9,376 bases of DNA from Methanobacteriota archaeon. Its GTDB lineage: Archaea; Halobacteriota; Methanosarcinia; Methanosarcinales; Methanoperedenaceae. The stretch is taken from positions 1-9,376 of the forward strand of contig JAHIHJ010000295.1 of NCBI GenBank assembly GCA_018899795.1, read 5' to 3'. Within the stretch, counting starts at the first letter, position 1, and the number at the start of each line of letters is the position of its first letter. This document shows, one piece after another, positions 6,576 through 9,376 of this stretch. A model generated the notes under the pieces. It was not told where the DNA came from and made no database searches. It worked only from the letters and a program-made list of their open reading frames with translations. The translations under genes and the position numbers were made by a program.

Positions 6576-6920
6576 ATGACCTGCGAACATAAGATATGCG
6601 GTACTATCCAGAAAGTCTGGCTTCCTTATGAGTTCAGGGGGCATTTGAAGGGATTAAAATCGCATCCTTATTGTATCAATTGCGGAGCGATAAAGAACAT
6701 CTCTTCTGACAGGGCAAAATCAATCGGTTATTTCATGAATATCCTTTCACGTCTTCCTGTTACGAAGGTGCAGACCCGTTTGATCGCAAAAGATATGGAG
6801 GAGTTTGGGGATTTTGAGGATGGATTTTCCGTATCCTCTTTTTTGCAGGAACATATCTTCATTGGAATAGTGAAGAAATATTCAAGTTTATCTGAGAATA
6901 AGATTCAAGAGGCAATATAG
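6576..6920 (+). CDS. Small Cys-motif protein of unknown function, probably zinc-binding
   Basis: A 114-residue soluble protein with no signal peptide or membrane helix. Cys3 and Cys8 (CEHKICG) and Cys33 and Cys36 (YCINCG) could form a single four-Cys zinc site; His5 and His30 are nearby. Between the pairs lies the aromatic and basic segment VWLPYEFRGHLKGLK. After the second pair the rest, including KSIGYFMNILSRLPVTKVQ, looks helical. It resembles a conserved archaeal hypothetical protein, but I cannot name a family. It has its own Shine-Dalgarno site and sits between the glycan block and the MNT/HEPN module, so context gives no function. A nucleic-acid-binding role would be a guess. The coding sequence looks intact. 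Confidence 0.75.
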   Translation: MTCEHKICGTIQKVWLPYEFRGHLKGLKSHPYCINCGAIKNISSDRAKSIGYFMNILSRLPVTKVQTRLIAKDMEEFGDFEDGFSVSSFLQEHIFIGIVKKYSSLSENKIQEAI

Positions 6921-7002
6921 TACCATTTCTGAATTGATACACTGATGTAAGTGATAAGGGGAATGGCGCTAATAGTGGATGCTATTGAAATAGTGAGTAA
7001 TA

Positions 7003-7010
7003 TTTTTATA
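7003..7010 (+). promoter_or_regulatory. TATA-box-like promoter for the MNT antitoxin gene
   Basis: TTTTTATA lies centred about 28 bases before the ATG at 7034, giving a leaderless transcript. This favours ATG 7034 over the in-frame TTG at 7025, which would fall only about 15 bases after the TATA box. Confidence 0.5.
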
Positions 7011-7033
7011 CGATTGAGTACAATTTGTATTCA

Positions 7034-7603
7034 ATGCTTGAAAATTTATTCACGTCTAAAACAAGAGTAAAGTTGTTGACGCTCTTTCTTCTCAATCCAG
7101 GGACTGAGTTGTATGTCAGGGAGATTGCACGAAGGACGAACGAGAATACAAATGCCGTCAGGAGAGAGCTTAAGAACCTGGAAGAAATTGGATTGCTAAC
7201 AAGTGCAAGAAAAGGCAACTTAAAATATTACGCAGTCAATAAAAGCATGTCCATATATGCAGAATTGACGAATATCATACTTAAAACTGAATCTGTGGGT
7301 AAGATTTTGACCGAGAATCTGATGAAAATCGGCGACATCAAAGCTGCATTCATCTATGGGTCTTTTGCCGAAGGAAATGCAGGAGGCAAAAGCGATATAG
7401 ATCTCTTCATAATCGGGCATGTGCATGAAGATGAACTTATACTCTGCATAGAAAAACTTGAAACGCAGCTCTCACGCGAGATAAATTATGTTCTTTTTAC
7501 ACCTGATGAATTGAATGGGAGAATACAGAACAAGGACCCATTTGTACGGAATGTACTAAAGGAGAAAAAAGTGATGCTTATAGGTGAATTAAGTGAATAC
7601 TGA
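7034..7603 (+). CDS. MNT-type nucleotidyltransferase antitoxin with N-terminal winged-helix domain
   Basis: The 189-residue protein has two parts. Residues about 1-75 form a winged helix of the ArsR-like type (VKLLTLFLLNP, YVREIARRTNENTNAVRREL, GLLTSARKGNLKYYAVN). Residues about 95-185 form a minimal nucleotidyltransferase domain with G109-S110 in YGSFAEG and the metal-binding Asp pair in SDIDL (Asp121, Asp123). MNT proteins pair with HEPN RNases and, in the studied HepT/MntA systems, silence them by AMP transfer to a Tyr near the HEPN active site. The winged helix suggests the protein also represses its own promoter. Its stop overlaps the HEPN reading frame by 11 bases, the usual tight pairing, but that partner is broken. 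All motif residues of the antitoxin are intact. The start at ATG 7034 is chosen over TTG 7025 on promoter spacing. Confidence 0.85.
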   Translation: MLENLFTSKTRVKLLTLFLLNPGTELYVREIARRTNENTNAVRRELKNLEEIGLLTSARKGNLKYYAVNKSMSIYAELTNIILKTESVGKILTENLMKIGDIKAAFIYGSFAEGNAGGKSDIDLFIIGHVHEDELILCIEKLETQLSREINYVLFTPDELNGRIQNKDPFVRNVLKEKKVMLIGELSEY

Positions 7604-7858
7604 TGAACTCGAAAGAGCTGGCATTATAAAGAGATTGCCGATCGACGATAAAAAAGTTAGCGACTCACTTGATCTGGCAAAACGTGATTTGAAAGCGGCA
7701 AGAAATATGATGTGATAATGTTTGACCGTATGCGAAGAAAAAGACATTCAGCAGTCTATGATTCGGTGGGGACGATATCGAGGACGGAAGCTGAAAATGC
7801 GCTGTCAAGAGCGGAAAAGTTCATACGGGAAATTGAGACGCTTATAAAACGTGGATAG
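7593..7858 (+). pseudogene. HEPN-domain toxin remnant with internal frame-shifting deletion
   Basis: Two pieces of one HEPN protein lie in different frames. The first starts at GTG 7593 and reads VNTDELERAGIIKR through LDLAKRDLKAARNMM to TGA 7713-7715 (41 residues). The second, open through 7703-7858, gives YDVIMFDRMRRKRHSAVYD followed by a C-terminal helix ([23 protein letters not shown]). Typical HEPN partners have about 40-50 residues between these parts, the central helices that pack the four-helix bundle, and these are missing. The R-x(4-6)-H RNase motif survives in the second piece (RMRRKRH, with the following Tyr), but the fold cannot form. A new start at ATG 7718 would give only about 46 residues. 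I read this as a disabled toxin beside an intact antitoxin. The exact deleted length needs a homolog. Confidence 0.78.
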
Positions 7859-7861
7859 TCA

Positions 7862-7866
7862 AAGGA
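7862..7866 (+). promoter_or_regulatory. Ribosome binding site that decides the epimerase start
   Basis: AAGGA ends five bases before ATG 7872. An in-frame GTG at 7851 would add seven residues (MDSQRIQ) ahead of the usual [12 protein letters not shown]-terminus and has no such site, so ATG 7872 is preferred. Confidence 0.55.
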
Positions 7867-7871
7867 TTCAA

Positions 7872-8810
7872 ATGAATAACAAAAAAGTCCTGATCACAGG
7901 CGGCGCAGGGTTTATCGGCTCAAACATTGCAGAAGAACTGGCAAAGGATAACGAAGTTGTTATTCTGGACGATCTGTCCAGCGGCAGGATGGAGAATATC
8001 AGAGGACTGCTGGAGAATAATAAGGTAAGGCTCATAAAGGGAAGCATAACAGACCTTGACCTGCTTCAGCAGAGTTTCAGGGGCGTTGATTATGTGTTCC
8101 ACCTGGCTGCAATACCCGGTGTTCCGGCGAGCGTAAATGACCCGGTTGCCAGCAATATTGTTAATATCAATGGCACCCTGAACGTGCTGATCGCGGCGCA
8201 GGATAATGGCATCAGGAAGGTTGTTAATGCATCATCATGCGCAGTCTACGGCGATGCGGCAGTCCCACCAGTTGCCGAAACATCTCAGCTGGCCCCAAAA
8301 TCTCCTTATGCGGTAACAAAATTGACAGGCGAGTATTACTGCAATGTATTTAGAGAAATTTATAATCAACCTACAGTCTCACTTCGCTATTTTAATGTCT
8401 ATGGACCAAGGCAGGATCCGGGCTCGGAGTATGCTGCTGTTATCCCAAAATTCATCAATGCCATAATGAACAATGAACCTCCTGTTATTTTCGGTGATGG
8501 GGAGCAGAGCCGGGATTTTAGTTATATCAGGCATGTAGTGGATGCCAATATCCTCGCATGTGAATCTGATAAAACCGGTATTTTTAATATAGCATGCGGC
8601 AGACGGATAACCATTAATCAATTGGTTGATATGATCAACGAGATCGTTGGGAAAGATATTGAACCTGTATATAAAGAACCAAGACCTGGCGATATAAAAC
8701 ACTCACTGGCTGATATCTCAAAAGCAAGAACATTCGGGTATGAACCTGAAAGTGATTTTAAAGAAGAATTGAGAGAAACGATACGGTGGTTTAGCAATGG
8801 AAGTATATAA
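7872..8810 (+). CDS. NAD-dependent nucleotide-sugar 4-epimerase (UDP-Glc/UDP-GlcNAc type, extended SDR)
   Basis: A cytoplasmic extended short-chain dehydrogenase of 312 residues, full family length. It has the NAD loop GGAGFIGS (G10-x-x-G13-x-x-G16), LDDLSSG for the adenosine ribose, HLAAIPGVP, and the catalytic set Ser122 (in SSCAVYG), Tyr146 and Lys150 (YAVTK). The substrate-side motif [20 protein letters not shown] is closest in my reading to WbpP/Gne-like UDP-GlcNAc 4-epimerases and archaeal UDP-glucose 4-epimerase homologs; acetamido-sugar specificity is not settled. Cys123 replaces the more common Ser or Ala next to catalytic Ser122 and should be harmless. The gene lies away from ugd and aglB, behind a decayed toxin-antitoxin pair, but probably feeds the same surface-glycan pathway. 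Confidence 0.9.
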   Translation: MNNKKVLITGGAGFIGSNIAEELAKDNEVVILDDLSSGRMENIRGLLENNKVRLIKGSITDLDLLQQSFRGVDYVFHLAAIPGVPASVNDPVASNIVNINGTLNVLIAAQDNGIRKVVNASSCAVYGDAAVPPVAETSQLAPKSPYAVTKLTGEYYCNVFREIYNQPTVSLRYFNVYGPRQDPGSEYAAVIPKFINAIMNNEPPVIFGDGEQSRDFSYIRHVVDANILACESDKTGIFNIACGRRITINQLVDMINEIVGKDIEPVYKEPRPGDIKHSLADISKARTFGYEPESDFKEELRETIRWFSNGSI

Positions 8811-8907
8811 TAGAATAGAAGATAGATATGATGTTGTATGCATTGCAGGTGTTGAAATGTTGTCTGAAGATTTGATAAGAGCACAATCTAAACAGGAGGC
8901 GAAATAA
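8797..8907 (+). CDS. Possible 36-residue small protein overlapping the epimerase end
   Basis: An ATG inside the epimerase 3' end opens a frame of 36 codons that ends at TAA 8905-8907, one base before the UPF0175 start. A GGTGG at 8785-8789, seven bases upstream, could act as a weak ribosome site. The product is hydrophilic with a short [12 protein letters not shown] core and no family I recognise. The tight packing suggests a coupled cistron, but the chance of a random open frame of this length is substantial. It could also be the tail of a lost gene. Confidence 0.3.
   Translation: MEVYNRIEDRYDVVCIAGVEMLSEDLIRAQSKQEAK
8894..8899 (+). promoter_or_regulatory. Strong ribosome binding site AGGAGG for the UPF0175 gene
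   Basis: AGGAGG is the best Shine-Dalgarno match in the window, nine bases before ATG 8909. It supports that start and suggests translation from a longer transcript, probably shared with the epimerase. Confidence 0.6.
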
Positions 8908-8908
8908 T

Positions 8909-9214
8909 ATGGAGGCGCTGTCTGTCGATATAGAGAGAAAATTGAAGGCGCTGGTAAAAGCAGGGAATTATTCGAGCGAATTAGATGTTATCAAAGATGC
9001 TATCTCAAGTCTTTTTCGGGAGAATGTACAGCTCAAGGTCAGCACTGCAATAGAACTTTACAAAAAAGGCGAGGTATCCCTTAGCAAAGCAGCGGAGGTT
9101 GCCGGGATGACTATTATTGAATTCAAGGATATTTTGGGTAAAAGGGGATTTATAAGGGAGATAGAGGCAAGACCGGCTGCAGAAATGGATAGGAAGCTCA
9201 GGAAATATCTTTAA
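8909..9214 (+). CDS. UPF0175-family antitoxin
   Basis: The 101-residue protein has an N-terminal segment like a ribbon-helix-helix or short-helix dimer (LSVDIERKLKAL, ELDVIKDAISSLF) followed by the UPF0175 core: TAIELYKKGEVSLSKAAEVAGMTIIEFKDILGKRG. That core looks like a helix-turn-helix (SLSKAAEVAGMTIIEF). UPF0175 genes are often paired with PIN-domain nuclease genes just downstream, and the PIN start here follows after one base. The protein would bind DNA at its promoter and neutralise the toxin. The reading frame is intact, but its toxin is cut after 16 codons, so it is probably an orphan antitoxin unless a related toxin exists elsewhere. Confidence 0.85.
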   Translation: MEALSVDIERKLKALVKAGNYSSELDVIKDAISSLFRENVQLKVSTAIELYKKGEVSLSKAAEVAGMTIIEFKDILGKRGFIREIEARPAAEMDRKLRKYL

Positions 9215-9215
9215 T

Positions 9216-9266
9216 ATGATATTTGATACCGATATTTTAAGCATGCTTGGCAAAATCGGGTATTGA
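9216..9266 (+). pseudogene. PIN-domain (VapC-like) toxin, first 16 codons only, truncated by IS
   Basis: The frame begins one base after the antitoxin stop and reads MIFDTDILSMLGKIGY then TGA. MIFDTDxLSM is the typical first strand of PIN toxins paired with UPF0175, including the first catalytic Asp. A full PIN protein is about 130-150 residues. Sequence after about 9260 belongs instead to an insertion sequence on the other strand, so the toxin is non-functional here. Its remaining part may lie beyond the insertion, outside the window. Confidence 0.7.
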
Positions 9267-9376
9267 CCCCTTAATTTACTGATGTTTTATAATAAGGAAA
9301 AGTAAGCATCTCCTCCAAAGACCAAATGTGATCAGTTTTGCCTGTTGCCATCATTGGTGTTCTCTGTATATACTTC
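9261..9376 (-). mobile_element. One end of an insertion sequence inserted into the PIN toxin gene
   Basis: PIN similarity stops at about 9260, and the transposase tail stops at 9271, so the element end must lie between about 9255 and 9271. A small palindrome GGGTATTGACCC spans 9258-9269. Without the other end, the terminal repeat and target duplication cannot be defined. Confidence 0.5.
9271..9375 (-). CDS. C-terminal tail of a DDE-type transposase, cut by window edge
   Basis: On the minus strand a frame open from the window edge gives 34 residues ending in TAA (TTA at 9271-9273 on the + strand). It includes QRTPMMATGKTDHIWSLEEM and ends with FPYYKTSVN. The TPxMAxGxTDHxWSLEELL pattern is one I associate with the C-termini of DDE transposases; I cannot assign the IS family from this tail. 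The stop lies only a few bases from the apparent junction with the PIN gene, as in compact ISs where the coding region nearly reaches the terminal repeat. Nothing can be said about catalytic residues. Confidence 0.55.
   Translation of the reverse strand, partial: KYIQRTPMMATGKTDHIWSLEEMLTFPYYKTSVN

Noticed and set aside
6971..6986. AATAG/CTATT 5-bp stem before the MNT gene as an operator or hairpin.
   Set aside because: Short and AT-rich, with no second copy or extension; not distinguishable from chance.
7025..7033. TTG at 7025 as start of the nucleotidyltransferase gene.
   Set aside because: It lies too close to the TATA box at 7003-7010, and ATG 7034 begins the usual winged-helix N-terminus (MLENLFTSKTRV).
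6954..7060. Short open frame running from a GTG at about 6952 into the MNT gene region.
   Set aside because: No family signal and no ribosome site, and it overlaps the promoter of the MNT gene; treated as intergenic.
7718..7858. Second HEPN piece as an independent small toxin from ATG 7718.
   Set aside because: It lacks the helices needed for a HEPN bundle and has no ribosome site; better explained as the tail of a deleted gene.

Overview
The window looks archaeal, most likely a methanogen or methanotroph of the Methanosarcinales type (for example a Ca. Methanoperedens-like genome). This is inferred, not proven. The grounds are an archaeal AglB oligosaccharyltransferase, AT-rich TATA-box-like elements 25-40 bases before several starts with almost no leader, Shine-Dalgarno sites only on internal or longer-leader genes, moderate GC content, and MNT/HEPN and UPF0175/PIN toxin-antitoxin genes.

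Layout. The left edge (1-259) is the 3' end of an IS200/IS605-type tnpB gene with a hairpin-rich tail that resembles an omegaRNA scaffold and transposon right end. Next comes a surface-glycan block on the + strand: a UDP-glucose 6-dehydrogenase (342-1625), an AglB/STT3 oligosaccharyltransferase only 3 bases downstream (1629-4988), a perfect 10-bp hairpin, a Wzz-type chain-length regulator with its own promoter (5086-6084), and a VanZ-like membrane protein (6111-6440). After a 114-residue Cys-motif protein of unknown function (6576-6920) comes an MNT nucleotidyltransferase antitoxin with an N-terminal winged helix (7034-7603). It overlaps the remains of its HEPN partner (7593-7858). A nucleotide-sugar 4-epimerase (7872-8810) returns to the glycan theme. 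The right edge holds a UPF0175 antitoxin (8909-9214), the first 16 codons of its PIN-domain toxin, and the minus-strand tail of a DDE-type transposase that appears to have cut that toxin.

How the genes fit together. The dehydrogenase and epimerase would supply UDP-uronic acid and 4-epimerised sugar nucleotides. AglB would transfer the lipid-linked glycan to Asn in exported proteins. The Wzz-like protein would set the length of a polymer. The most unusual protein is AglB: after a complete archaeal OST architecture it carries about 320 extra residues that form an eight-bladed PQQ-like (BamB-like) beta-propeller, and its WWDYG signature reads WADYG.

A second theme is decay at the mobile edges. 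Two separate toxin-antitoxin modules each keep an apparently intact antitoxin and a broken toxin, one through internal deletion and one through IS insertion. I found no CRISPR array, tRNA or rRNA, and no clear new defence system.
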